A stretch of 64,000 nucleotides of DNA from Dirofilaria immitis (taxonomy: Eukaryota > Nematoda > Chromadorea > Rhabditida > Onchocercidae): positions 6,140,501-6,204,500 of the forward strand of contig JAKNDB010000087.1 of NCBI GenBank assembly GCA_024305405.1, written 5' to 3'. The translations under genes and the position numbers were made by a program. Each line of letters opens with the position of its first letter. Position 1 is the first letter of the stretch. Below, one piece after another: positions 39,501 to 52,530 of the stretch. The notes beneath the pieces are model-generated. The model made no database searches. It had not been told where the DNA came from and was given only the letters and a program-made list of their open reading frames with translations.

Positions 39501-42500
39501 CTTATAGGTAGAAATTTTTTATATGATAAGCGATAGAATCCCATTTAACAGATTTAAATATACTTATACTTTATTCTTCGAGTGATGTTACTACTTTACT
39601 GCTGCTTTAGATAATTTATTGAAGTTTATACGGTTTAGCCTTCTATTCCGAGCTTTATCCAAGTTTTAAATATATTAATAACTGGTAAGGAAATCTTGGT
39701 AATTTTTCGATATGATCCCAAAGAGTTACAATTAAAAACTTAACAATGGCGCTTATTTTTGTCACTGTTTCATGTAGATAATTTAAGATTTATGCAATAT
39801 ATCGAATTTGGTTCACTTTGTATATATAATCTAGTTCAAAGAAGTCCTTTTTCTGGACGTTATTTTAGATTATGAAAGATGATTCATTTTTTTTTACGAG
39901 AGAAGTTGGTAAGCGAATTTGAAGGACAGTTCCGAATGCATTATTTTAGAGAATCAAATAAAACTGATGATGAATAACAGATTGATGATATTCCGAGGAT
40001 TAGAAATTAATAGCTTATCTTCGTTGCTAACTGTTTAGCAAACAAATATCCATATAAAAATTGGCTTAGCTACTTGCATCTTATTCGATCTCTCTATTGA
40101 CACATCTGAGGCACTAGATTGCAGATCTGTGACGTTTTCAAATCTTTTGCTTCTCTGTTTCTTATCCGATTTATGTCGTGTATTTCTTGAATGACTTCGA
40201 CAACGTTTATTCGTTGAAAATGTGGGAGAATAGCAATGTGGAATAAAAAGAAGTATCTTGCACTCTCCTATCGAAATGTCTCAAATTATTACATTGATGA
40301 TTCACTTCCTATTTGATTGCTCGAACCGTGGGATTTCAACAGGCTTTTCTCGATGGCGCGCCTCCTGCAATGATTCTGATAATAAGTCACTGAGCACTTA
40401 AGCATTTAGTTTTGTATAGTTGATACTTCAAAACATATAAGTGACGTACAGACACAGACACACACACACACACACACACACATACATATATATACACATG
40501 TATATATATATATATAACGCAAGGGATTGCACTGCAATATAAATGTATCAGAGGAATAGATGTCGGATTGTACATGTAGGGCAGGTAGGTGACAGTGTAA
40601 ATTCTGTCCTGTTGACACTAAATTAATGCTGAGTACCTGCCGTATGCCATATTAATGCCAACTGTTTGTTATAACGCACTACTGATCTTACTAATGAGGT
40701 TGTTTTCCCTCGATAAAGTTCCATTGGCAAATAATCTCATGCATCTAGCTCAGATAAAATTAATTTGATCAGTCATTCAGATTAATCAATTATGTTAGCT
40801 GAATTACACCAACCAAAATCAAATCTTCAGTCTAGACATTTAGAATTAAGTGTAGCTTAATTAAAGCGACATTAGTTGGATGAGAGATCTTTGTCATATT
40901 CAATCCCATCATTAATGTCAGGAGCACCTCAGTTTCCGTTCGATTTAGTATACTTTTGTCCGAATAATATATTTGTTTCGCAAATGTCATTGAAAATTAT
41001 TCTATTCAAAAGATATCATTAAAATCAATTTAAATGTAGTTATAAACTTTAGGATTAGCTTAATCCGAATCACTGATTGTTCATTCCGTTTTACTGAAGA
41101 AAGCTATGAATATCATCGATTCAGGAGTGTTCTCAAGAAACGGCGATAGGAAACAAGATGAAATACAAATAGGAAGTTATCATGATGTATGTGTCTGTGC
41201 GTGTGCGTGTCTGTGCATTGCGTGTGCATGCTCATGTGAGTCTTCATGACCAGTATATATGTGCGTATGTCAGTAATCATCCATTGGCATTCCTATTCTT
41301 ACCATTAGTTAGTGTCACATAAGGATTGCTGGTTGTCGTCAATGATAGTAGCAGTGACTCGGTGACTTGGTACTTGGTAATAGATAGATGCCTTTCCCTG
41401 CCATCCATCAGTAACAGTATATCGGAGTTATCTGTATCATTACGAGCTATTACTGCTACGAGCGCTTAATTATTTCATATTTGGAGTAAGATTTTTGCTC
41501 ACAGAAGAATCCTTTCAGATGTTTACTAGAATCTGAATAATGAATTAAACAACTGATAGCTTGTTATACGTTTCTTTTCGGAAATGTTCAAAAAGGAAAC
41601 TATTAGTGCATTTTTAACTGATGAATCATCACCATTTTGAAATCGATAGATCATAGTGCTTTAAAAAAGTACGGTCTGCATATTTTCAAAGATCTCTGAA
41701 TTAATATTAGGCCAGGATAAAGTCTGTTTGTCGATCCTTGTGTCTTTAATCATAGTATTTTTCCTAATTTTATTTATTTTATAGCTGTTATTGTGCGTAT
41801 TTTGTGTGTTTGCTTGTGCCTGATATTTCAATTTGCCATTTGATCAATTTCTGTATTGTCACTGCTATCATCAGATTCTGTAGTCATATTCAATTAGAAC
41901 AATAATGTATTCAAGTGACTCACTTCGATCGTTGCCTGGTGCTAGTGGAGGTAAGTTAATTAACGATGAATTGGTTTTCAGTAGCATTTCTGTGGTTTAA
42001 TAAAATTTCAATAAAATGAAAAAATTGAAATTTTCTTAATTTTTAAAATATTCCAAAAATGTGCATTGTTTTGTATTTGATAATAAACTCTTGTTGTTTT
42101 AATTTTATTTCCAGTTTTGAAGGGAATGCACTGAGCTTCGTGTGAGTTCTTGCAAATGTCAGCAGTAACACTCTTCGTTTTAAAACTACAGATATTATTT
42201 ATAGCAATAAAACTCCTGGGTTTGCTTAGTTTTCAGTAAAAGTCAAATTTATTTTATTCCTTGGATTCAGCTTTGATTCATTTCTAAAAAGTTTAGGACG
42301 AGTGCTAAAAATGGTCACCGAGATGGGCTCAGCGTCTATTGGCGGTATTAGTCCAGCATTGAGTGCAAATGCCGCAAAATCATTTCTTGAAGCAACCGAT
42401 AAAGAAAAAAAGAAATGCAAGGACTGAACGACCGTCTTGGAAATTATATTGATCGAGTGAAGAAACTCGAGGAACAGAACAGGAAATTGGTTGCTGATCT

Positions 42501-45500
42501 CGAAGAGCTTCGTGGTCGATGGGGAAAAGATACCAGCGAAATTAAGGTAAAGCACTGACAAAATATTCATATAAAGCAAAGAAAGATTTAGTGCAGTTCA
42601 TTTATATCCTACTGAAATCAGTTATGCTTAGCAGCGTTTGTTTCCTTGTAGCACTGATGATGAGTTTATCCAGAAATCCTATAATCAAATTTTTATTTGA
42701 GAATGAACTTCTTCGGAAGAAATTTTTGCATATTCTATAAATTTTCATTTCGATTAAATTACATTACACTTTTTTCCTAAATCATTAAAATATTATGTTT
42801 TTTTTTGGAAATAAAGAAGTTAAAAAAGAAAAAATCGTTTGGTTAGAATGTTCCGCTCGTTCAAATTAAATTTTTGATTTTCATCAATTTACAATGCAAC
42901 AAACGGAAGTGATATGTTTACGGTCGGGGTTTCATAATTTTCGTTTATCATGTCCTATACATCAGAATTGTGCCATTTGGCGAAGGTCTAAGTGAAAGCA
43001 ATACTTCATTATAATATCTGAAAATTTTATCGATCTCTTTACATTATTGAAATATTGTTAGCATTAAAAATGATAGTTAGGGAGCATAGAATTTTTTCAC
43101 TTTTTATAATTGATTTTTTTCAGAAGTATTTTCTTTTAGTTTACAGTTTACGAAGTATCCTTTAATGGATATGATAAAATTCACTGAGAATATCTCGAAA
43201 AAGATAGCATATATTAACAAGGAGAAATATAAAACATCTATACGATGAAATTTACAGGAATTTTGAAATACTTACGAAGACAGCATTGTAATAGATTGCA
43301 ACATTTATGTAATTTTATTGTAGTTCTTGATATATATATTTAGCAAAAATTGGAGAAACTGTGGTAAGGAGGTTTCGAGGAAAGAAATACATGACAAATT
43401 TTGTAGAATCAGTGTAATGCATTCATGAAATTAAGTTATGATTCCATTTTCTGTTTAACTTGGATTATAATTGGTAATGCTCATAACTGTCACCATAATC
43501 AGATAACTAACTCAGGATAAATGATTTTTTCAGATCGCATCTCATTTCGTTTGAATATTATGAATCTTATCAATTCAGGACATTTTAATAATCTATTATT
43601 AGTAATCATCATTTTATCATTTAGTATCTCTACATCATTATTTAATTCTTTCGGTACTTTTTGTTGATAAAGTTATAAAATTTTATGTGATTAAAAAAAC
43701 ATCCATAATCTAAAACTATTTTACGAAAACATTATAATTTCGACTAGTCATTTAGTGCAGTGATATGAATACTCTTACTTCTTCAGTAAAATTAATATCT
43801 ATTTTTGAAAACTATAATTTTATGAAGTTTCTGGCTTCTAGCGGTCATGAAGAATAGGAATTTGGTGAAGAAAAAATATAAGGGTCGTTTGATTCATTCT
43901 TTTTTCTTCAGTTTTCCCTTGGATATTCAAACAGATCTTGCAAAATGTTTGTTTGTACACTATAAATCATCGATTTATGCTTAAAATAAGTATGTATTAT
44001 TGAAAATAATGCTGAAAAGGAGTAATTAAATCGTCATCGGATAATCGCTCGTTTAGATATGAGTCAGCAAAATAATGAAATTTTTGTTAACGGAGAGGCG
44101 GCGATTTCTTTATAGATACAATATTCTGATTCATTACGTGATGCTCGCAAGGAGATTGATGATGGTGCAAGACGAAAGGCTGAAATTGATGTCAAAGTAG
44201 CACGGCTTAGAGATGACCTCGCGGAAATTCGTAGCCGGTTCGTCTTCTTATAACTTATTGTTCATTAAGAAATAAAAAACTATTGATGATAACTCTCTGA
44301 AGTTATTTCTAGAAAATATTGAGGAAGAAACTAAAATCACATAAAAATTATAGGAGATTTATTATAAAGAAATTACCGAGAGGATTTATAAAACAATAAA
44401 ATTTCAGTGTTAAGGAATCATACATTTCAAATTATTGAGTAGATGAGAAAAACAGTTATTTATTTGAGGCATAAGTAATGTAATTTAAATATTCAAAAAT
44501 GTTTAGGATTTTGAGAGGAAAATCATATTTTAGCTTAATTTTTCATACCCAATTATCCTATTTTTATTTTAGTTATGAAGATGTACAGCATCGTCGTGAG
44601 AACGATCGTGAAAAAATTAACCAATGGCAGCATGCGATTGACGATGCTCAAAGTGAACTGGAAATGCTTCGAGCTCGTTGGCGTCAGTTGACAGATGAGG
44701 AGAAACGGTTGAATGGCGATAATGCCCGCATATGGGAAGAACTTCAGAAAGCGCGTAATGTGAGTGTTTAAATGTTTAATAAAATTTCATTTGATAATCT
44801 GAAACGAAGTCATAGAGTGACTTTGGTTTAGAAGAACCAAATTACAGCAGAAGTGCAAAACACGAAGTTATGGATCCAGAAAATACTTTTACAAGTTTCA
44901 AGATTTTCTTGTTCTTTTGATTCTTGAGCTTATTTAACGAAATTATAATTTGGTTACTTAAAGAAAGTTTGAAGGATCTGGATGAAGAAACCTTAGGACG
45001 AATCGATTTCCAAAACCAAGTACAAACTTTGATGGAAGAATTAGAATTCTTGAGACGCGTACATGAACAAGAGGTTAAAGAGCTTCAAGCTCTATTAGCT
45101 CAAGCTCCAGCTGATACTCGTGAGTTCTTCAAAAACGAACTGGCTTTAGCTATTCGCGATATCAAAGATGAATATGATTACATCGCTAAACAGGGAAAGC
45201 AAGATATGGAAAGTTGGTATAAATTGAAGGTACAAATTTTTTGCGAATCATTGAGTTATGTATCCAGTTATAGTCTGCTGAATGTGAAGCATAGAAATGA
45301 TTGGAATAGAAAACTTCTTGGTCATGAATTTAATAATGAGGATACAAACTTATCAGTTTGGTACCTTTGTTCGGATTTTTATTGGACAAAATAAAGTTTG
45401 TCTAACTCAAAAAGTTAGGTAAAGAAATTTTCAAATTTTAATTTACTGAAACATTAAGTTAGAATGGTTTTGATGATTGTAGTGATTTCAGGTATCGGAG

Positions 45501-47424
45501 GTACAAGGCACTGCAAATCGTGCTAACATTGAAGCGAATTATCAGCGTGAAGAAGTGAAACGGATGCGCGATAACATTGGTGATCTTCGTGGTAAACTTG
45601 GTGACCTTGAAGCCAAGAATGCGCTACTGGAGAAAGAAGTGCAAAGTTTGAATAACCAGGTGTGGTGATTATTGCAACAAAATCAAAACCGTTTCAACCA
45701 AGGCTAAAAATCAAAAGAAAAAACACAGTGAAAGATCTTGTTTGGTTATATTAATCTTTAAAAAAGTTAATCATTGTGGTGTAGCTCGAAGAATGGACGT
45801 AATTATTGAAGTTTTACTTTTTATGTTTTTCTGAATTCAGGTCATGTAAATTTGTAGCTCAATGACGATCAGAGACAGTACGAAGCAGCTTTAAATGACC
45901 GCGATGCAACTCTTCGTCGTATGCGCGAAGAATGCCAAACATTGGTTGCTGAATTGCAAGCACTGCTTGATACCAAACAAATGCTAGATGCTGAAATTGC
46001 TATTTACCGAAAAATGCTGGAGGGAGAGGAAAGTCGGTGAGTCAGTATTTCATAATTGCTAAATAAATCAATCACTGGGATCAGAAAAATTTCTCCGCCT
46101 TCTAATAGTCAGTCGTTATAATACATATATGGTTATTAATAAAGTATTTTTGCTACAAATATTTATATTAAAGGTTTTTGAAGTCGATTCTTGATGCAAA
46201 TCCATCAGCTTTGTACTTACAAATATAAATTTCATTAATTGGTAAAAGAGTGGGTGTACAATGCTGGCAACTATTTAGGCTTTTTTTTAATTTTTAGTTT
46301 TTTATATTTCATTAACCCAGTTTCCTCAAAAATCAGGAATATTCCAAAGATAGATTATGTTCATAAATATATATGTCTTGGCCTTTGCTGTAAGCGCTTC
46401 TTGGTAGTCATAAAAAGCAAGATATCAGTAGTTCTATTTCTAAGCTAACTTGTTTTCTAAAACAAATTCCAATGAAAAATTTTGAGGTAAATGTAATGAC
46501 TCGCTGCTTTATTTATGTCTAATATTACCATAACATTTTAGAGTTGGCCTCCGTCAAATGGTTGAACAGGTGGTGAAGACACATTCACTACAACAACAGG
46601 AAGATACAGATTCGACTCGTAGCGTGCGTGGTGAAGTTTCTACTAAAACAACATTCCAACGTTCGGCTAAGGGAATGTTACTATCGCCGAATGTGATCCG
46701 AACGGAAAATTTATCATGCTCGAGAATAGTCATAGAAGCAAAGTAAATATTAATTACTTCAAGAAATCTTATAAGTCTCTTTAGAGATCGAATGAATTCT
46801 CAATTACTTTTTGCATTTGTCTCAGCGAATGTGTGATTAAGGAAATTTCTGGTTATGTTGCTTCTAATCTATCAAAATAGATCTTCCAAATTTTCAATTA
46901 CTGTTTTTTCAGTTCATTTTAGGATGAAAATCTTGGTGAGCATAAACTCCGAAGGAAACTTGACAATCGCCGAGAAATTGTCTATACTATTCCACCGAAT
47001 ACAATTTTAAAAGCCGGACGTACAATGAAGGCATATATTCATACATTTAGACAATATGCTTAGCTGCTTGGAAAAAGATGCCGTTTAATTTTTTTAACTT
47101 TTGTGTAAACTCGAAAATTTTGTTTGATATTTATAAGCAGGTCTGTTATAACTTAAATATAAATTAGCTAAGCTCTAATCCAGAATTTGAAAAAATAAAT
47201 TGTTCTGACAAATACAACATATGTCAACTTTTGCGATTAATAAATTTTTATCTTTTTAGATTTGGGCACGTGATCAAGGAGGCCTGCATAGTCCACCAGA
47301 ATCATTGGTATACGATGGCGAAAATACTTGGGGTATTGGTGCTAATGTTGTGACAACGTTGATCAACAAGGATGGTGACGAACGCGCAACACATACACAA
47401 AAGACAATACAAACAGGGCAATAA
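36505..47424 (+). CDS. Cytoplasmic intermediate filament protein, nematode IFA type
   Basis: Intermediate filament subunits form coiled-coil dimers that assemble into 10-nm filaments; in nematodes they anchor muscle through the epidermis and line epithelia. Exons: 36505-36643, 42297-42546, 44116-44237, 44573-44759, 44975-45229, 45492-45659, 45858-46036, 46542-46742, 46923-47030 and 47260-47424, about 591 residues. The head ends GSASIGGISPALSANAAKSF. The rod runs from about residue 81 (GLNDRLGNYIDRVKKLEEQN) to the terminal motif AEIAIYRKMLEGEESR near 434, lamin-length as in protostome filaments. The tail is a lamin-tail Ig-like domain (ENTWGIGANVVTTLINKDGD) ending QKTIQTGQ. One-base contractions at 42405-42411 and 46669-46675 break the frame; restoring one base at each also restores splice phase. 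Intron 9 has a GC donor (47031). A second first exon lies at 41905-41950. Resemblance to C. elegans IFA proteins is from memory. Confidence 0.97.
36903..36941. repeat. (CA)/(GTAC) simple repeat
   Basis: Short CA-rich microsatellite within the first intron of the filament gene, 260 bases after the distal first exon. Confidence 0.85.
37619..37642. repeat. (TA)n microsatellite
   Basis: Twelve TA units in the first intron of the filament gene. Confidence 0.9.
40451..40516. repeat. Compound (CA)n/(TA)n microsatellite
   Basis: A CA run followed by TATACACATG and a TA run, in the first intron of the filament gene. The overlapping minus-strand open frames are repeat translation. Confidence 0.93.
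41183..41237. repeat. Imperfect (TG)n repeat
   Basis: Alternating TG/CG/TC dinucleotides, degenerate, about 0.7 kb upstream of the proximal first exon of the filament gene. Confidence 0.7.
41905..41950 (+). CDS. Alternative first exon of the intermediate filament gene
   Basis: An ATG opens a 15-codon frame, MYSSDSLRSLPGASG, ending one base into a codon at a strong GTAAGT donor. That phase and the trailing G are the same as at the distal first exon (36505-36643), so it joins in frame to the exon at 42297. The product would be about 560 residues, with a 16-residue start replacing the 47-residue one. Ser/Gly-rich starts are normal for filament heads. It sits only 346 bases before the shared exon, so a proximal promoter or a spliced-leader-driven isoform is plausible (inference). 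Alternative 5' exons are known in nematode filament genes such as C. elegans ifb-1. Confidence 0.6.
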
Positions 47425-50400
47425 AATTTCCGCTTCTTTCTTCGAAAAATACCCACCTGCAATTTTTCATAACATATTAGGGTAATGCTTTCACCGAAAT
47501 AATTAACAACTGAGTAGATTTGAGAAATATTCTAAATTCACTGCAAATTTTCGTATAAGTTGTATATTTTGTAACTTTCTTAGATTCATTACACTTTCTA
47601 AAAGTTGGAGATTTTCTTGGCCTTGAAAAAATTAATGCTGATGCTAAAACTTTTCAGTACATTATCTTTTAATTATTTCGAAATCAATTAATCAAAAAGT
47701 CAGTAGAAATTCAGCATTATTTAAGAAATAATAATCAGATTAAATAAAATTGAATATAAATCCATGCTCCAAACTTAAACGGTTAAAACGTATGCTTAAT
47801 GGGAATTTTACATAATATTGAGAGAATTTCTATTAATAACAAGGAAAACTATTCAAGAAATTTTATCACTGTTATGCTGCCAATAATTTCAATTTTTTTT
47901 TCTTCCGTACTCTACACAACTTTTTATGCTTTTTTATGAGCTTATTTACTGTCTTATGGCTATTAAATAGTGTTTTTCTTTTTCATAATCATCCTTCATT
48001 TTACAACTGATATTTCCCATTATTTTAAACCAGGCCGTGAAATAGAGGCAAACAACAGTTACTAATTTCTTATGCTCTTCGGATTTGTCTCTCCAAAGAT
48101 TGCACAATTATCTTATCCGATCATTTCAAATTTTAAGAAAATTGAAGAATGAAGATAAAGCTAATGAAAACATATCTAATGCACCATATTAATTTTAATA
48201 TGTTTATGGAAGTTAAAACTATGCATTCATATGCCACTGATATACTAGAATATTCTCGTTCAAATCATTAGTCTGTTTTACTTTAAGATTCACTATACTT
48301 ATGCTCTTAGGAAATTAACCGATTAAAAGAAATAATCTCGTTTATGAAAGGTATAAGTAAATATTTTTCCGATTTTAGTAAGTAATGGAAGATTTTTAAG
48401 TTTTGAATGCAATGAGTATAACTTAACTCAATTTTTTTCTTTTGAAGACAAAATAGGTTTTCCGATATGTAGATAACCTCATTTTTGTCGAGTCTTTAAT
48501 CACTTCGATTTCATTCATGAACAGCATCATTTCAATCTATTCTCTTGATTTTCTCAACACTTGTCCGAAAACGACAATGCACATTTGGCGGAACAAAAAT
48601 GACCCTAAGAGAATTTTTGCTTATATTGCTAAAGAACTTAGAATGTCTTGCAAAAAGATATCCCTATCCCATTTTTAGTTGGAACAGTTCAACGTAATAT
48701 ATTAATCTTTATTGTTCTGGCAGTGCCAATAGAACACATCTTCATGTCAGCTGAATTGTTACGAGAAACATTCACGGAATATTTCATGCAAGAATCTTTG
48801 AAGTAAAGTTATCTTGATTGGTTCTGATTAAAGTTTATAATTAAGATATGAACAATAGACAAGCACTCTTACTTGCCTGATTTATCCGATGGTACTCCTA
48901 CTAATTGGCTACCTTTGGTAATGCTTTGTTTTCAATACAGGAAATGCGAGTCATTCATCTCATGCACGATTATGCTCATCATTTTTTAAATTTATTGTAA
49001 TCATTCCCAATTTCAATTTGCATTGTCTGTGACATCACTAAAGGCCACGAATTATTAAGAATAATATAGAAATGAAATGAATGAATTCATAGATTAGATC
49101 TCAAATGATATCGCCAAAGTCTCTTTAAAAACATAAAATCCTACAATGAAAGCATAGTTGCATATCTCATGTTTCAAGTGATAGATTTTATATTTCAGGG
49201 TAACTCAATAACCAAAGCACAAATTAATTCGGAAAGCAAGCATTCAAAAATAGGGGCTAGAATATATTGTAGAAGCCTAGAATTTATATCGGTTAATTTT
49301 TTATCGTATGCATGCAGTCAGTTCTGTGCGTGAAATTTAATAATCTTGTTTAAAATCTAAAAGCTATGGGAAAATGCAATTGTATTTTTTAACTGTTAAT
49401 TTGCTTAGAAATGGAATAAATTGAACAAGAAAAAAAAATAAGTAAGTAAAAATTAGCTGAAAACGAGTTGAATTCAGTTGATTCACAATGAGATCATATA
49501 TCTACTTATATAATTGAGCAAGTTGGTATTATGCATCTCATTAAGTCTATCCTATTTTCATGACGATACATTGTCAATAAGATGGTAATTTTAGTAAGAC
49601 TGAATTATGTCTTTGCCACATCTATGAGATTGCTAAAGCAGGTAATGTCATTCATTTACTTTAGAAATCAAAAATTTATGGGTCAAAATTTGGGAGTTAA
49701 TGCTGAGACTAATTGCGAAAGCTTTTTATATAATATTACTTGCAATAAAAATGGGTCATATCTTCGTCTTTTTGATATCAAATAAATGCCGCAGCGATTA
49801 ACCGATTCCCTCAATTGGCTTGCGATTGCTACACTATATTCTGCTACGAGTAGCTAGCTGTCTTCGAAATAGCGTCTGTATATTTGTGGAATGAGACTCA
49901 TAATATGCTAATTTGTTTGGACTATGGACATATATTAATTTCAATAATAAGTCTGTTCGCATTCAAATGGATACGTTTGGGCTGATTACCAGCGTTTGAA
50001 TTATTTGATCTAACTAAAGCTTGATTCAATTAAAGCTGCAGATTACACTGAGACAACATCTCATTTTCTTTAAAAGGCTTCTGATGATAGTATACGATCT
50101 AAAACCTTTTCATAAATTTCTACTTACTATGATTTCTTTTCACATAAAATTAAATTTGATTAAATGATGAATGAAATGATGAAGATGCATATTCAATGGT
50201 TGAAGTTGATAAGTGATGCGATAAATTTCCTCAAGAAAAATTGAATTGCAAGTTGAACAACATAATTATGATATGTGGTTTTTCATTAATCATAAGTTAG
50301 GATCAGTCTCCAATCTGCATTTGAGGCCAATTTTAGTTTTGTTTAAAATTTGAACAACTAAATGACATATATTGTCTAATGGTATTATCATTTATTATCC

Positions 50401-51890
50401 GGCTTACACAATATAAAGTCTTAACTTGAATGATGATAGTAGTAGACTGTCTTTCCATGTTCCTTTCATTATGGTTAGATGAAAGAAATGATTCAGAAGG
50501 AGTACTTATTATTCAAATTTAAAATGGCTGATTGGATTTTGACTCAATATTCGGAACATTTATCAAGCTTTTCTCGAAAATTTGTAAGATTAAAAATATA
50601 AAACCATGCTGTTGCAAACACCATAAAAGTGAGAGTTCAAGTACTAACCACAATATCGAGAAGAACGAATTGTTAATGCAAAATGGGTACCACTTGTAAT
50701 TCATTGATTGAATTAACAATCCAACCTTTCTTCGAAATCTCAATATGTCGCTTTTCCTTAAAGATATAATTTGTTCATTTGCTGAATGAATTATTTCGTT
50801 ATAATAACTCCGTTTCGATTAAATTATTTCGACTTCCTGTTGGATGTATATAAAATGCAATAAAATAAATATATTGCAATTAATTTAATTTATAAGAAAT
50901 AAACAAACTTATCATATTTCTCCCATAGATCATTCAATAAAAAAAAAAATGAAAGGTGGCAAATTAGAGTTCATCTTGCAGAAATTTTCAAAATCTGAAG
51001 AAAGCATTAATCAATTTATAAGACAACTCCTCAATATTTGTTGCTTGTTTGCCCCAATATAAGAATACAACTAAAGATGTTTGGCTGAATATTATTATTC
51101 AATTCTTTTAGGCTATAGAACTATTTATTATATCTCTTTAAAATAAAAATAACTTAGTTTATGCAAAAACTGACTGTGATGAATAAAACTAAAATTAATG
51201 AGATTGAAAATTTTCATCAATATTTTCAAAAACTAATTATCGCTTAATTAAAATTAGAATCTCGAAATTTTTGGCGAAACTTCAAAAGTTTTTATAAATT
51301 TTATCATTTTAAATCCTTAATAAAAATCCTTGCGCCTCTCAAAACGTTATGGCGAACCTTTACTTTATTCAAATTTGTACGGATTATAAATGTTACAAAT
51401 TTAAAGTTTCAATTGCATTTCATCTGAATTGTTGTAAATCAAACGAAATCAATCTCAATACAACAATTATCACTTCATTCATTCAATTTAGAAAAATATT
51501 TCAGGACAACATGCTCTTATAATGTTGGAAAAAACAAATACTCAAAAAAAAAAAATACAATACTTAACTTTGAAATGAATTGATATCTACGACAATGATG
51601 TTGGGAATTTTTTTCTGGGATTTTTAGAAGAATGAAAATTTTTACCTAATTTCCACGGGAATAATATTATGATCCATTGCAGTTATTTAATTAAATTTAT
51701 ATTATTCAACCTAAATTCGTAACAATTGATTGATTCGAATGCATGCAAATATATTCCTTTTTAATAAGGGGATGGAATGGAGAAGATTACGCGAGAAAGC
51801 ATTATTCATAGGCCTTATTGAACTTATTCTTGAATGTCAGCAAAATCATCAGGATTTGTTTCATGGCTAAATCATTAAGAATTATTATTA
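47425..51890. other. Gene-poor downstream flank of the filament gene
   Basis: No recognised gene. An AATAAA overlaps the filament stop codon at about 47420-47425. A short plus-strand frame around 48680-48805 (ending SAELLRETFTEYF then a stop) looks mildly coding-like but has no splice context. The other open frames are AT-rich chance frames. Confidence 0.5.
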
Positions 51891-51897
51891 TATAACA

Positions 51898-52161
51898 ATG
51901 ATGTTGACAACAACTGATACAGAAAGATGGAATGATCTATTGGAGAAGAGTAAGTGTACCCAAACAAGCTGCCTAACACTAATTTAGCTAATTTGTTTTG
52001 TTGTCTTTCGATGTCTTCAATAGTTGTTCATAGTGACAAGTGAGCAGCAATCAGCGCCGGTCGATAATATAAGTAAGCTTGTTGATAAGAGCAGTCGTCG
52101 ATTGTCACAACAAAAGTTCCCTTTCTCTTTCAGCACTGCTCGACCACTTCATCATCATTAA
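51898..52161 (+). CDS. Candidate small two-exon gene, unrecognised
   Basis: I do not recognise this protein. Exon 51898-51949 starts MMLTTTDTERWNDLLEK and ends one base into a codon at a consensus GTAAGTG donor. An 84-base intron ends in TTCATAG; exon 52034-52161 continues in phase as MTSEQQSAPVDNISKLVDK, then SSRRLSQQKF, and stops after three histidines. The predicted 59-residue product is hydrophilic, with no signal peptide or membrane segment. The upstream acceptor TTCAATAG at 52023 gives an earlier stop instead. A GTAAGC inside exon 2 (52072) could be a donor to distant exons, making this the 5' end of a larger gene. The less AT-rich composition and matched phase favour coding; no homology supports it. 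Confidence 0.4.
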
Positions 52162-52455
52162 AAGTGTACGGGAAATTGGAAAAAGTGCTTTCATTGCGAA
52201 TATTTCATTACAAAATTATTTTTATCGTTTTATCAAAGATCGCTTTTTTTTGAAATTTCAAATGATATTTTTGAAAAAGAAAAGGCCTATATCATTTGAA
52301 CTTATAGCACCAAGCTATTATTTCTTGGAAATATGTTCGAGATAATTTGTCTTGTGTGTTAGCATAATTTATATATTTTTAATACCGAAGTAACATAGTG
52401 TTGTTTAATAACATATTAAATTAATGAAAGCGCTCTCACTTTTCCCTGAGAGAGA

Positions 52456-52530
52456 ATTGGTTCCCGATATTCCATATTAGCATTTTATATTCCGCTACAA
52501 CCATTTTCTCAGAGCTATAAGGGAACCAAT
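52456..52530. ncRNA. Hairpin candidate with a 10-base perfect stem
   Basis: ATTGGTTCCC (52456-52465) and GGGAACCAAT (52521-52530) are perfect reverse complements 55 bases apart. That is about the size of a microRNA precursor or a tiny inverted-repeat element. The inner part pairs only patchily, and no known microRNA was recognised. Confidence 0.2.

Noticed and set aside
42226..42579. 117-residue minus-strand frame
   Set aside because: It is the antisense shadow of the conserved rod-domain exon of the intermediate filament gene.
52079..52345. 88-residue plus-strand frame
   Set aside because: It runs in a different frame from the better-supported small gene, has no ATG at its listed start, and becomes Phe/Ile/Lys-rich background.
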